Of a stretch of DNA of 64,000 bases, positions 53,278-62,611 are shown one piece after another. The notes below the pieces were generated by a model. The model saw only the letters and a list, made by a program, of their open reading frames with translations, was not told the origin of the DNA and made no database searches. Each line of letters starts with the position of its first letter. The stretch's first letter is position 1. This DNA is from UBA9160 sp035489755 (lineage in GTDB: Bacteria; Myxococcota_A; UBA9160). The position numbers and the translations under genes were made by a program. The stretch spans positions 62,001 through 126,000 of the forward strand of contig DATGZK010000077.1 of NCBI GenBank assembly GCA_035489755.1. The letters run 5' to 3'.

Positions 53278-53377
53278 GACCAAAAGCCTGGCGCGAGTCA
53301 GGCGCGGAAACGCAAAATACTTAAAAACGCTCAATAGAATCAGGTAGTTACAGAAACTCCAACGGAAGAGGAAGCAG

Positions 53378-54574
53378 ATGGGCCGGAAGGTGTACGTAGT
53401 CGGTGTTGGGATGACGAAGTTCGAGAAGCCGGGGTCTCGCGAGTGGGACTACCCGGACATGGCGAAGGAGGCCGGGCAGAAGGCGCTGGCGGACGCCGCC
53501 ATTCCCTACGACGCGATCGAGCAGGCGGCGGTTGGGTACTGCTACGGGGACTCCACCTGCGGCGAGCGCGCGGTGTACAGCCTCGGCCTCACGGGCATCC
53601 CCATCTACAACGTGAACAACAACTGTTCGACGGGTTCGACGGCTCTTTTCATGGCCAAACAGTTCGTGGAGGGGGGGCTTGCCGACTGTGCGCTTGCGCT
53701 CGGCTTCGAGAAGATGGAGAAGGGATCACTCGGTGTGAAGTACACCGACCGGACGAATCCCATGGACCAGCACTTCAAGCTGATGGTCGAATTGCGTGGT
53801 TTTGCCAAGGCTCCCCCCGCACCACAGATGTTTGGCAACGCCGGTCGCGAGCATATGGAGAAATACGGCACCACGGCGCAGCAGTTCGCAAAGATCGGCT
53901 GGAAGAACCACAAGCACTCGGTGAACAACCCGTATTCCCAGTTCCAGGACGAGTACAGCCTCGAGGACATTCTGAAGGCCCCGATGGTCTACGAACCGCT
54001 CACGAAACTGCAATGTTGCCCCACTTCCGACGGGGCGGGCGCAGCGATTCTCGCCAGCGAAGATTTCGTGAGAAAGCATGGGCTCGAGGCCAAGGCAGTC
54101 GAGATCGTCGGCATGGCCATGACCACGGACTTCGGCAGTACGTTCAACGAGAAGAGTTGCATCAAGATGGTTGGATTCGACATGACGAAAAAGGCGGCGG
54201 AGAAAGTCTACAGGCAAAGCGGCGTCGGACCCGAAAACGTCGATGTGGTCGAACTGCACGATTGCTTCTCGTGCAACGAACTCATTACGTATGAGGGTCT
54301 CGGCCTCTGCCCCGAGGGCAAGGGCGGAGAGTTCGTGGATTCGGGCGCGAATACCTACGGCGGCAAGGTCGTGGTGAACCCCTCGGGCGGTCTCATCTCC
54401 AAGGGCCACCCGCTTGGGGCGACGGGCCTTGCCCAGTGTGCCGAACTCAACTGGCAACTCCGGGGTGAAGCCGGCAAGCGCCAGGTCGCTGGTGCCAAGG
54501 TGGCCCTCCAACACAACCTCGGTCTCGGCGGCGCGGCGGTCGTCACGATGTACAGAAAGCCGGAGCTGAAGTAG
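53378..54574 (+). CDS. Thiolase-family protein, SCP-x/lipid-transfer type
   Basis: 398 residues. The nucleophile Cys lies in NNNCSTGS, the late catalytic His in KGHPLGATG, and the last block reads QHNLGLGGAAV, which has His for the usual second Cys. This is typical of SCP-x thiolases that act on branched or steroid side-chain acyl-CoA. GGAAGAGGAAGCAG before ATG at 53378 gives a good site. Partners such as an OB-fold DUF35 protein are not adjacent. Confidence 0.92.
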   Translation: MGRKVYVVGVGMTKFEKPGSREWDYPDMAKEAGQKALADAAIPYDAIEQAAVGYCYGDSTCGERAVYSLGLTGIPIYNVNNNCSTGSTALFMAKQFVEGGLADCALALGFEKMEKGSLGVKYTDRTNPMDQHFKLMVELRGFAKAPPAPQMFGNAGREHMEKYGTTAQQFAKIGWKNHKHSVNNPYSQFQDEYSLEDILKAPMVYEPLTKLQCCPTSDGAGAAILASEDFVRKHGLEAKAVEIVGMAMTTDFGSTFNEKSCIKMVGFDMTKKAAEKVYRQSGVGPENVDVVELHDCFSCNELITYEGLGLCPEGKGGEFVDSGANTYGGKVVVNPSGGLISKGHPLGATGLAQCAELNWQLRGEAGKRQVAGAKVALQHNLGLGGAAVVTMYRKPELK

Positions 54575-54651
54575 CGCCGCGGGCGGGCGAGGAGCCGCAA
54601 GGGGGCTTTACTCCTTCTTGCCCGCGTGCGCGGGAATGCCTAGGGCACGGT

Positions 54652-55428
54652 ATGGGAGCCCCGCGGATCGGCGCATCTGGCCTCGCATTTCTCGCAGCCG
54701 CCCTTGCGGCCGCTGCGATCCCCGGGGCGGCGCGAGCCGTGGAGCCCGTCGACCCGAAGCAGACGTTTCTCCAGCCGAACACCGAGGACGCGGACGGCAC
54801 GCCGGCCTACGTCCGCTTCGATATGACGGACATGCCGCTGCGGGTGTCGGTCTCAATGCCCCGCGAAGCCGCGCGGTATGCGAGCCTGGCCGCGACGCGG
54901 GAAGCGGTCCTCGAAGGCTTGCAACTTTGGCAGCGAGCCCTTCAGACGGAACTGCCCTGGTTTCAGCTGCAGATCGGCGAGAACGACCCGCAGGCGCTCA
55001 TTGAGGTCATCTGGCGCAGGCAGCTTGCGGGTGTCGCGGCGGGACGCGGCGGCATTTCGTGGAAGCTCGAGCAAGGCAAGCTGCGCGTCCGGGGTTCGCT
55101 CGAGTACACGACGCAGACCTGTGAGGCACCCGAATGCCGGCTTAAGGCCCAGGAGGTCACGCTCCTCGTGGCCCATGAGTTCGGTCACACCCTCGGCCTG
55201 CTCCACTGCCTAAGCTGCGACTCGATCATGAACTACTCCTGGGAGACCCAGCAGCGGAGGTTTGTCACCGAGCTCGACGTCCGGACCTACAGGGCGCTGA
55301 ATCAACTGCCCAATGGACTCCGCACCGATATGAAGAGGATTGGGGAGCTCGCAGGCGAGGCGGCTGTGCTCAACGCACGCAGCCGCGGACTCGCAGCCGA
55401 ATGCGAAAAGAACCTGATCAGAGGGTGA
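54652..55428 (+). CDS. Secreted matrixin-like zinc metalloprotease
   Basis: 258 residues. A signal peptide (about 1-29, ending ARA) leads a domain with zinc motif HEFGHTLGLLH (H175, E176, H179, H185) followed by the Met-turn SIMNYS, the metzincin signature. Two Cys pairs near 155-190 could form disulfides. Small size resembles matrixin-like proteases common in Myxococcota. It is exported and may digest extracellular protein. ATG at 54652; the convergent htpX gene lies 21 bp away. Confidence 0.88.
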   Translation: MGAPRIGASGLAFLAAALAAAAIPGAARAVEPVDPKQTFLQPNTEDADGTPAYVRFDMTDMPLRVSVSMPREAARYASLAATREAVLEGLQLWQRALQTELPWFQLQIGENDPQALIEVIWRRQLAGVAAGRGGISWKLEQGKLRVRGSLEYTTQTCEAPECRLKAQEVTLLVAHEFGHTLGLLHCLSCDSIMNYSWETQQRRFVTELDVRTYRALNQLPNGLRTDMKRIGELAGEAAVLNARSRGLAAECEKNLIRG

Positions 55429-55448
55429 AGCCTTCGCGGAATGAGTGG

Positions 55449-56345
55449 CTACACAGTTGCCGCGCGGAGCCGCGCGATGCGCTCTTCCAGCGGCGGGTGG
55501 CTCGCGCCGAGACGCCCGAACAGGCCACCGCGGCTTGAGATCTTCATCGATGCCACCGCGGGCTGAGCGCGCGGGTCGAGATTCTCGACGTCGCGGCGTA
55601 GCGCTTCGAGGGCACTCACCATTTTTTCTCGGCCAGCGAGGTGCGCGCCGCCGGCATCCGCGCGGAACTCCCGATGCCGCGAGAAGGCCATAACGACGAG
55701 GCTCCCGAGGATCATGAACACGATCTCGAGCGCGAACTGAACCACAAAGTAAAGCCCGTAGGACATGCCCTCGTTGTCGTCACGGCGCATGGCCTGAGCG
55801 AGGGCAAACGCGATCACGCGGGCGAGAAACATTACAAAGGCGTTCACCACGCCCTGCAGCAGCGTCATCGTGACCATGTCCCCGTTCGCAATGTGCGTAA
55901 TCTCATGGCCGAGAACTCCCTCGGTCTCGGCGTTGTCCAGCTTGCGCAGCAGGCCCGTCGAGACGGCGACGAGGGAGCGGTTCTTGGTCGGACCCGTGGC
56001 GAATGCGTTGATGTCCTCGGATTGGTAGATCCCGACCTGCGGCATCGGAATGCCCGCGCCGCGGGTAAGATTCCCGACCGTCTGGAGGAGCTGCTGCGCG
56101 GCGGGGTCGGCCGTTGCGGGGTCGATCACCTGCACGCCCATCGCGGTCTTGGCGATAATTCGCGAAAGGGCAAGCGAGATAAGAGCGCCGCCCATGCCCC
56201 AGACAAGACAGAAGGCCGCGAGGGATTGGTAGTCGATCCCTTGCCTCGTGAGATAGGGCTGAATGCCGAGGATTCGCAGAACAACGGACAGCGTGAGGAT
56301 GACGAGCAAGTTCGTCGCCAAGAAGAGAAGGATGCGCTTGGCCAT
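55449..56345 (-). CDS. htpX: Zinc membrane protease HtpX
   Basis: 298 residues. Four helices, zinc motif GHEITHIANGD (HExxH) and the third ligand Glu in EFRADAGGA. HtpX removes damaged membrane proteins. The segment INAFATGP is the family hallmark. GGAGGTGACCC precedes the ATG at 56345. The HAD gene ends 4 bp upstream, so both form one unit. Confidence 0.95.
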   Translation of the reverse strand: MAKRILLFLATNLLVILTLSVVLRILGIQPYLTRQGIDYQSLAAFCLVWGMGGALISLALSRIIAKTAMGVQVIDPATADPAAQQLLQTVGNLTRGAGIPMPQVGIYQSEDINAFATGPTKNRSLVAVSTGLLRKLDNAETEGVLGHEITHIANGDMVTMTLLQGVVNAFVMFLARVIAFALAQAMRRDDNEGMSYGLYFVVQFALEIVFMILGSLVVMAFSRHREFRADAGGAHLAGREKMVSALEALRRDVENLDPRAQPAVASMKISSRGGLFGRLGASHPPLEERIARLRAATV

Positions 56346-56348
56346 GGG

Positions 56349-56975
56349 TCACCTCCGATCTCTGGCCTTGGATGATAGCTGTCCCGGCGCGAGAGCGAGC
56401 ACTTCCAACAGGCGGCGGAGCGTGTAGTCGCCCTCGATGCCGAGCCCGGCAAACTGTGCTCCCGCTGCCCGTGCAGCCGCGCGGTCGAACTCCGTGTCTC
56501 CGACCACCAGCGCCTCGGCCGGGGTAACGCCCGCAAGTTCCGCGGCGCGCAGGATCATGTCGGGCGCCGGTTTCGCGCGAGGAACGTCGGTACCGCCGAC
56601 CACCGCGTCCAGTCCAAGTTCCGCGGCCCGCAGGATTTCGCGTGCGAGCGCTCCTGGCGTGTTTGTCACGAGGACCGTGGGGAGCCCTCTCGAGCGTAGC
56701 TCTCGCAGGACGGGAGTCGCGTCGGGATTGACGATGAGGTGAGGGGCGTAGTCGAGGAAATGCGCGTCGTAGTAGCGCTCGACCTCCGCGACGCTGCGTC
56801 CGGGGAAGAAGCGCTCCACGTCGGCCTCGATGCCCTGGCCCCAGCCCACCGCGAAGTCCTCCCGCGACACAGCCCCGCCCACGAGATCCCGTGCCGCAGC
56901 CCTTACCAGCTCGAACCAAACCTCGTAGCTGTTGATCAGCACACCGTCCAAGTCGAAGAGAATTGCGCGGAGCAT
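56349..56975 (-). CDS. HAD-superfamily phosphatase (phosphoglycolate phosphatase-like)
   Basis: 208 residues. HAD motifs: FDLDGVLINS (nucleophile and acid Asp), VTNTP, AKPAPDM (Lys) and VGDTEFD. The length and cap fit Gph/Pgm-type enzymes; substrate unknown. ATG at 56975; a longer open frame to 57281 has no coding character. It is coupled to htpX. Confidence 0.88.
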   Translation of the reverse strand: MLRAILFDLDGVLINSYEVWFELVRAAARDLVGGAVSREDFAVGWGQGIEADVERFFPGRSVAEVERYYDAHFLDYAPHLIVNPDATPVLRELRSRGLPTVLVTNTPGALAREILRAAELGLDAVVGGTDVPRAKPAPDMILRAAELAGVTPAEALVVGDTEFDRAAARAAGAQFAGLGIEGDYTLRRLLEVLALAPGQLSSKARDRR

Positions 56976-57339
56976 CCGGTCTGTGTACAACGGCCTGGCG
57001 ACAGCGTCACGCAAGGACGAAGCGCCTGGAAAATGGATCGGCCGTGCGGCTTTGTGCGCGCGAAGCTCGCATACGCACTGGGGAGCTGCTGGCTTAACCT
57101 TTCGCTCTCTACGCCCTCGATCTTCTGACACCCGACCCAGATCGGAGGCATCCGTCTCTCTCGCGGCGTCGCGCAACCGCCGCGCGAGGGCTGCACTGTC
57201 GCGTCTCCGCTGCACGCTGGGTGCCCCGCGTGGCCGCATTGGGCAGATGCGCGCGCGCTCCGGCACTTCGAGGCGTGGCACGGCTCTTGCTCTTTGAACA
57301 GGCGAAACGACGCGCCCTCACGCATCGCCGAGGATACTG
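56976..57339. other. Divergent intergenic region
   Basis: 364 bases, no gene. Holds promoters of the HAD-htpX pair and the membrane gene at 57340. No repeat recognised. Confidence 0.35.
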
Positions 57340-58017
57340 ATGACGATTTGCCTAACGAGCCGGCAGCCGCGGCCCGAGTCCACGATCCGCGCCTCCTTTG
57401 CCAGGGCGCGGGGAGCTCTCGAGCAGCGCGCCCTCGGCCTCCTCGCGACGCAGGTTGTGCTGGTGTGCGCATGGGGACTGAGCGCTCTTCTCCTCGCCAG
57501 TCCTGGTGGTGTACTCGGGGCTGCGGCCTTTGCAGCCTTCGTCGCAGGCCCGCTCCAGGATGGCTTCGCCTACGTCTGCTTGCGCGCGGTGCGGGGAGTC
57601 CCGGCTCCTGCGCACTTCGCACTTCGCGTGCTCGACAACTACCGCGAGTCGGTCGCCGCGGGCGTGCTCGTCTTTCTCCTCACCCTTTTCGGCCTCGCCC
57701 TCTTCCTGCTCCCTGGCATTCTGATCTATTGCCGAACTCGCTTCGTACCCTATCTCGTCGTCGAAGAAGGGCTCGATGCGGTGGATGCGATCCAGGAGAG
57801 CTTTCGTCTAACCCGGGGGCATTCTCTCGTCATCCTCGGGATGACCGCCCGCGGCACCGCGGGTTGTGCCGCGGGACTGCTGTACTTGGGCATAGGGGTG
57901 ATTCCGGCCCTTACCCAGTGGGAACTCGCACGCGCATCGCTCTATCACGCGGTGGTATTGCCGTCGGAGGCCTGGGACCCGGGGAGCCGGCTCGCGCGCC
58001 CGATGCTCAGCGCGTGA
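57340..58017 (+). CDS. Small polytopic membrane protein, unknown
   Basis: 225 residues, about five helices with an amphipathic N-terminus. A loop YCRTRFVPYLVVEEGLDAVDAIQESFRLTRG resembles the conserved loop of DUF975/glycerophosphodiester-membrane-domain proteins, which are thought to be membrane-embedded. GAGGATACTG precedes ATG at 57340. It overlaps the convergent alpha/beta hydrolase gene by 11 bp. Function unknown. Confidence 0.75.
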   Translation: MTICLTSRQPRPESTIRASFARARGALEQRALGLLATQVVLVCAWGLSALLLASPGGVLGAAAFAAFVAGPLQDGFAYVCLRAVRGVPAPAHFALRVLDNYRESVAAGVLVFLLTLFGLALFLLPGILIYCRTRFVPYLVVEEGLDAVDAIQESFRLTRGHSLVILGMTARGTAGCAAGLLYLGIGVIPALTQWELARASLYHAVVLPSEAWDPGSRLARPMLSA

Positions 58018-59416
58018 GGCCCGCCCCCGCCAGCGTGCTTTCAATCAATTCGCGCACTGCGCGGTGCCAGCGAAAGGTGACGTGGCCGCCCTGGTACCAG
58101 ACGATACGCGGCCGGTCCCAGTGTCTCCACAGGTCGCGTACCTGCTCTGCAGGGACGAGTCGATCGGCGACGGCGCCGAAGATGGCACGATGGGCGTGGG
58201 GGACTTGCGGCCGCAGCGCGAGGGGGGAGACCACCTGCATGACTTCGCTGCTCGCATCGCGAGACATGCCGAGGTGTTCGATGTAGCGAATTTCAAGCGG
58301 CGGTCCGTGCCGCCAGAAGAGGTGGGTAAAGTCTGTGGCTGGGATCCCGGGGATGCTGCAGGCAAGGCCTTCGTCCATGCATGAGAGCAGCGCCGTATTG
58401 TAGCCGCCGAGGGAGAGCCCGAAGACTCCGATCTTTGTCCCACCTTGTGCACGCACCCACGAGAGGATCCTTCGCAGATCCCACATGGCCTGTGCCTCAG
58501 CGTGGACCGAGTCGAGCACATCTCCAGAAAGGAAGCCATCGCCGCTGCGCCGTCCGATCTTTCGAGGACCGTGAAGGGGAAGGACTGGCAAAACCAGGTT
58601 CAGCTCCAGCCGATCGCGCAGCCAGGCGGGGGGAAAAGCGCCGAAGTCGATGAGCGGAATCCCCATCTGATAGCCGTGGATGCACACCAGCCACGGGCGC
58701 GCGGCATCGGCGTGTCTCGCGACCCACGCGTGCGCAGTCCGATTGGGCCGGTAGCCGAGCCAGCGCTCGCGGCCGGGTTCCCCGTCATGCGGCTCGTACT
58801 CGCTCTCGAACGAAAGGTGTTCGAAGTCGACACGATAGGTGTGGGCGCGTCGGATGTGGGGAGATTCGAGGGGTGGCGGCGTCGCGTGATAGCTGATCGG
58901 CTTCTCAAGCCACCCGCGTGCCTCGAACAGATCGCGCGCGGCCCGCACCTCTTCCGTGAGGCGACGGCGGTCTTCTCCCGCCAGCATCGGCATCGACACA
59001 CTCATCGTGGCCAGGAGCGCGTCGTCGAGGGCCACCTCGACGTCGAGTCGAAGCGAAGGCTGGGGCGCGGGAACCTCGTCGGTGTGGGGCTCCTGGCGCA
59101 CCGAGATCGCCCCCGCCGCGATGTACGACGCCGCGGAGAGTAGAACGAGGAGGGTGCCCGTGCCGACCCCCACGGTCAGGAAGGCAGGAAGGGCAAAGGG
59201 CACGCCGAGCAGGCCGCCGAGCGCTGTAAATTGGGCGATGCGCACGTCGCCGGGCCAAAGCAGGGTCGAAACCCCAGAGGCCAGCAAGAGGCAGCCCGGG
59301 ATCGACGAAAATAGAAATCCCACCACGAGGCCCTCGTGCGACGCGCACCAAAGCCAGCCAAGGCCGGAAAGGATCGGGATCCAGGCGATGCGCGCGTAGC
59401 GGGCCTGCTCGAACAT
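58007..59416 (-). CDS. Alpha/beta hydrolase with N-terminal membrane region
   Basis: 469 residues. Three to four helices (about 10-110) anchor a hydrolase domain with nucleophile elbow GLSLGG (serine), CIHGYQMG oxyanion strand and a late GGHVTF histidine. This domain architecture (TM region plus abhydrolase) is of unknown substrate; esterase or lipase activity is plausible. AGGAGGAG 5-6 nt upstream of ATG at 59416. A CoA-transferase gene ends 33 bp upstream. Confidence 0.85.
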   Translation of the reverse strand: MFEQARYARIAWIPILSGLGWLWCASHEGLVVGFLFSSIPGCLLLASGVSTLLWPGDVRIAQFTALGGLLGVPFALPAFLTVGVGTGTLLVLLSAASYIAAGAISVRQEPHTDEVPAPQPSLRLDVEVALDDALLATMSVSMPMLAGEDRRRLTEEVRAARDLFEARGWLEKPISYHATPPPLESPHIRRAHTYRVDFEHLSFESEYEPHDGEPGRERWLGYRPNRTAHAWVARHADAARPWLVCIHGYQMGIPLIDFGAFPPAWLRDRLELNLVLPVLPLHGPRKIGRRSGDGFLSGDVLDSVHAEAQAMWDLRRILSWVRAQGGTKIGVFGLSLGGYNTALLSCMDEGLACSIPGIPATDFTHLFWRHGPPLEIRYIEHLGMSRDASSEVMQVVSPLALRPQVPHAHRAIFGAVADRLVPAEQVRDLWRHWDRPRIVWYQGGHVTFRWHRAVRELIESTLAGAGLTR

Positions 59417-59449
59417 GACAACTCCTCCTCTTCGTTTTCCGCCCGGGCC

Positions 59450-60781
59450 TTAGTGGCTTCCGCGTCCCGCCAGTGTGGCCGCGGCCTCTTCCCGAAGACG
59501 TGGGCGCAAGGCGGGATCGGCGATTGCAATCAGCGCCTGAGCGCGTTCTTCCATGGTCTTTCCGGCGAGTTCGGCGGCGCCGTGTTCGGTGATCACGACG
59601 TCCACTTGGTGACGCGGTGTCGTAATCATCGTCCCGGCCGCGAACGTGGCAGCGATGCGCGAGACGCGCTCCCCCGCAACCGTAGCGGTCGACGGCAGGC
59701 AGATCAGTGATCTGCCGCACGGAGCGAACGATGCACCCGCCACGAAGTCTTCGTGCCCGCCAATGCCCGAGAACTGGCGAACACCGAGGGTGTCTGCAGC
59801 CACTTGACCCGCGAGGTCCACGGAGAGCGCTCCGTTGATGGAGATCATGTTGCGATTGCGCGAGATCAGCCCGGGTTCATTCACGAACTCAACGGGAAGA
59901 AATCGGACGGCCTCCTGGCCGTCGAGCCAGGTGTAGAGCTGTTTCGTTCCCAAGGCGAAGGTCGCGATCGAGACGCCGTCGTAGATGCCCTTCTTGTTGG
60001 TGATTTTTCCGGTAAGGTGGAGCTTCATGAGTCCGGTCGTGAACATCTCCGAGTGCACACCATAGTCGCCTCCCGAACCCTCAGCCAAGAGTTCGACCAC
60101 CGCGCTCGGGATCCCGCCAATACCGGTTTGCAGAGTCGCCCCGTTGGGGATGTAGTGGCTCACGTGCTCGGCAATCGCGCGCTCGACCTCCGTCGCGTCC
60201 TGCTCAGGGAGCGCAACCGGCTCGTCGTCACTCTCGACGATGACATCGACCTCGTCGCGGTGCAGACAGTGGGGATGGTCCGGCGGGAGCCCGAGTGTGC
60301 GAGGCAGCCGGGAGTTCACCTCGACCACGAGCATGCGGTCAGGGTCGCGACCACAGCGGTGAAGCTCGCCGACAGTCGCGCCGGCGTGCAGGGAGAGAGA
60401 GAGGTGTCCGTTCGCATCGGGCGGCGCAGCGGCGGTCGCCATCACACGCGGCGCCATCTGGCGCGCGAGCGTCGTGTAGCGGCGGAAATCTGCCACGACA
60501 AAACGCACGTCGTAACCTGCCTGCTCGAGCCCTCGCTCGACCGGCCCGTAGAACCCAGACAAGTAGGTGACACCACGACGTGTAAAAAGTTTAAACGGGG
60601 CGAGCAGCAGCGCACCGAAGACCTGAAGGTCCCGGAAGTCGTCGCGCTCCCCGAGGGCGTGAAGGAACGCCATGGGCTGACCGGGCCCGAGGGGAAACGC
60701 AAGGGAATCCCTCGTTCGCACGAGCGCCGCCGCTTCGGCGGGGCTCCGTCGTTTTGCGTGGCTGATCCGAGCGGCGTCCAT
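59450..60781 (-). CDS. Acetyl-CoA hydrolase/transferase-family CoA-transferase
   Basis: 443 residues. Two halves of the Cat1/4-hydroxybutyrate-CoA transferase type: LQTGIGGIPSAVVE and VHSEMFTTGLMKL, then GKITNKKG and FVNEPGLISRNRNMISINGA. It moves CoA between carboxylates, with a glutamyl-CoA intermediate on a Glu in the second half. GGAGGAGAGC precedes ATG at 60781. It lies in one direction with the alpha/beta hydrolase gene. Confidence 0.93.
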   Translation of the reverse strand: MDAARISHAKRRSPAEAAALVRTRDSLAFPLGPGQPMAFLHALGERDDFRDLQVFGALLLAPFKLFTRRGVTYLSGFYGPVERGLEQAGYDVRFVVADFRRYTTLARQMAPRVMATAAAPPDANGHLSLSLHAGATVGELHRCGRDPDRMLVVEVNSRLPRTLGLPPDHPHCLHRDEVDVIVESDDEPVALPEQDATEVERAIAEHVSHYIPNGATLQTGIGGIPSAVVELLAEGSGGDYGVHSEMFTTGLMKLHLTGKITNKKGIYDGVSIATFALGTKQLYTWLDGQEAVRFLPVEFVNEPGLISRNRNMISINGALSVDLAGQVAADTLGVRQFSGIGGHEDFVAGASFAPCGRSLICLPSTATVAGERVSRIAATFAAGTMITTPRHQVDVVITEHGAAELAGKTMEERAQALIAIADPALRPRLREEAAATLAGRGSH

Positions 60782-61170
60782 GCTCTCCTCCGCCTTCCAC
60801 CTGCCGATATTCGCACGATACCCCCGGGGTACTGGCAACCGCCATGCCGAAGACAGAGGGACTTTGCACGCTGCGCGCCCGGCGGCTGTCGGCTCGGAGA
60901 CCCGCGCCATGAAGTTTCCGCGGGAAGGCAGAATTCGCACCACTTCGACCCCAGAAGTGATACTTCCTCTCTTGGAAGGGAGGCGGGGCCGCGGGAACGG
61001 AAGGGTCGACGCGCTCCGCCGCGCCGCTGGTCGCGCACGAGCCACCACGAGCGGCTTCGGCGCGGCATGCCCGACCGGCGCATCTTCGCCGGGGCGAGGA
61101 GCCCGGCCCTGTCGCAGCCGCCCCGCAGGAGGCTCCCCTCCCTTCCCTCGTCTTGCTCTACAAGAATGCT
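60782..61170. other. Intergenic region with a 13-bp tandem duplication at its right end
   Basis: 389 bases without a gene. It should contain the CoA-transferase promoter. At 61154-61179 the 13-bp unit TGCTCTACAAGAA occurs twice in tandem; the second copy overlaps the end of the UbiA gene (last two codons and stop). Confidence 0.4.
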
Positions 61171-62178
61171 CTACAAGAAGATCGGATGGAATGCGTTGGC
61201 CACGAGGCCCAGCACCAAGAGGCCTCCCGCAAGGCGCGTCAGCAGAAAAGCCCACGCGACAAACCACAGGGGCCAGATCGGATAGTTCGCGGGTCGTTCG
61301 GCGGGCTTGGGCTGACCGAAGACCTTGAGCACTTGGCGCAGACGGGGCAGTGCAGCAAAGGTGAGGAGGGTCCAGACGCCGAGCGAGCCCACGAGAACGA
61401 GGCACAGGATCAGCGCAAAGAACGACACCATCAATACCTGATTCAAGAAGGCGGCCCGCTCCGCACCCAAGATGACCGGCAACGTACGGATCCCGAGGCG
61501 CTGGTCGGCGTCGATCTTATCGATGTGCTTTCCGATCAAGACTGTGGTGACAAGAATCGCATACGGCAGACTCGCGACGGCCACCCATGCCGGAAGCGAG
61601 CCCGTGGTGACGAAGTACGTGCCGCAGATCATGAGCGGTCCCCACACGATCGCTACACCTGGCTCACCCAAACCGTGATGCTTCAGCTTGAGGGGCGGCG
61701 CTACGTAGAACACGCTGATAAAGAGACCGAGCAGTGCGAACAGCACCACAGCCCAGCCGCGGGCCTCGGTCAGGTAGATCAGGATGGCAAGATCGAGGCC
61801 GTTCACGAGCGCAATCGCTGCGACCAGACCGGTCTTGGAAATGAGGCCGGAGAGGATCGGATGCGGGGCGTACTGGCCGCGGACGTACTCGGCGGTATCG
61901 ACGCCGCCGGCTAAGTCGAAGTAGTCGTTAATCATGTTGTTGGCCGCGTGTGCCAACACGAGGCCCAGCATCGCGAGGGCGAAGAAGAGCCAGTTCGCGT
62001 GCACGGGGTTCGGGCCCGCCACGGCCAAAAGGCCACCGATCGCACCCGACGTGAGGGTCATGGGGAAAACGCTGGCGCGGGTGATCAGCAGCCACTTCGA
62101 GACCGGATCCATGCGCCGACCCTGGGAGAGATTTTGGGTGGTCAGCACCTCTCGCCAATTCTCGAGCACCGTCGCCAT
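61171..62178 (-). CDS. UbiA-family prenyltransferase
   Basis: 335 residues with eight to nine helices. The first Asp motif NMINDYFD and second DKIDAD-QRLGIRTLP are present; these bind the Mg2+-prenyl diphosphate. The subtype (MenA, UbiA, or other) is unclear; 1,4-dihydroxy-2-naphthoate or other aromatic acceptors are possible. GGAGG is 5 nt before the ATG at 62178. The DCC gene ends 34 bp upstream. Confidence 0.9.
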   Translation of the reverse strand: MATVLENWREVLTTQNLSQGRRMDPVSKWLLITRASVFPMTLTSGAIGGLLAVAGPNPVHANWLFFALAMLGLVLAHAANNMINDYFDLAGGVDTAEYVRGQYAPHPILSGLISKTGLVAAIALVNGLDLAILIYLTEARGWAVVLFALLGLFISVFYVAPPLKLKHHGLGEPGVAIVWGPLMICGTYFVTTGSLPAWVAVASLPYAILVTTVLIGKHIDKIDADQRLGIRTLPVILGAERAAFLNQVLMVSFFALILCLVLVGSLGVWTLLTFAALPRLRQVLKVFGQPKPAERPANYPIWPLWFVAWAFLLTRLAGGLLVLGLVANAFHPIFL

Positions 62179-62212
62179 GGAGACCTCCGGGGAATGCTGC
62201 TTGAGGGGTGTC

Positions 62213-62611
62213 TTAGGCCAGGAATCGGCGACGCTGCTCGGGCGTTGGCACCAAGCACTCCGCACGCTGGCCGAACCAGCGATAGCGGTTGGCGGCAATC
62301 CAGTCGTAGACTGCGTCGCGGAGTTTGCGCGGAACAACGCGGAGCAGGGCGAAAATCGGCCAAAGGCCCGAGAGCCCGGCGAAGATGCGGAGCACGGCAT
62401 CGCTCTTCTCGAAGGAGCGCTCCCCTTCGACAAGCACGATGCTGGAGCGCGCGTCGGCCGCCCGTCCCACCCGCGTCAGCAGCTCACGGCCCTTCGCTGA
62501 CTGAAGGGGCGCAAACGCGAATCGCTCGCCCGGGTCTCGGGCGAGCACGAAGCGCACGCTGCGGTTGCAAAGGTTGCAGACCCCGTCAAAGAGGATGGTC
62601 GGCCGGTCCAT
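62213..62611 (-). CDS. DCC-family thiol-disulfide oxidoreductase-like protein (DUF393)
   Basis: 132 residues. Begins with FDGVCNLCNRSVRF, the DxxCNLC pattern of the DCC family, with CxxC. It resembles thioredoxin-like proteins but its redox role is not established. The ATG is directly after the stop of the PhzF gene (TGAATG). With UbiA downstream it forms a three-gene operon. Confidence 0.9.
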   Translation of the reverse strand: MDRPTILFDGVCNLCNRSVRFVLARDPGERFAFAPLQSAKGRELLTRVGRAADARSSIVLVEGERSFEKSDAVLRIFAGLSGLWPIFALLRVVPRKLRDAVYDWIAANRYRWFGQRAECLVPTPEQRRRFLA

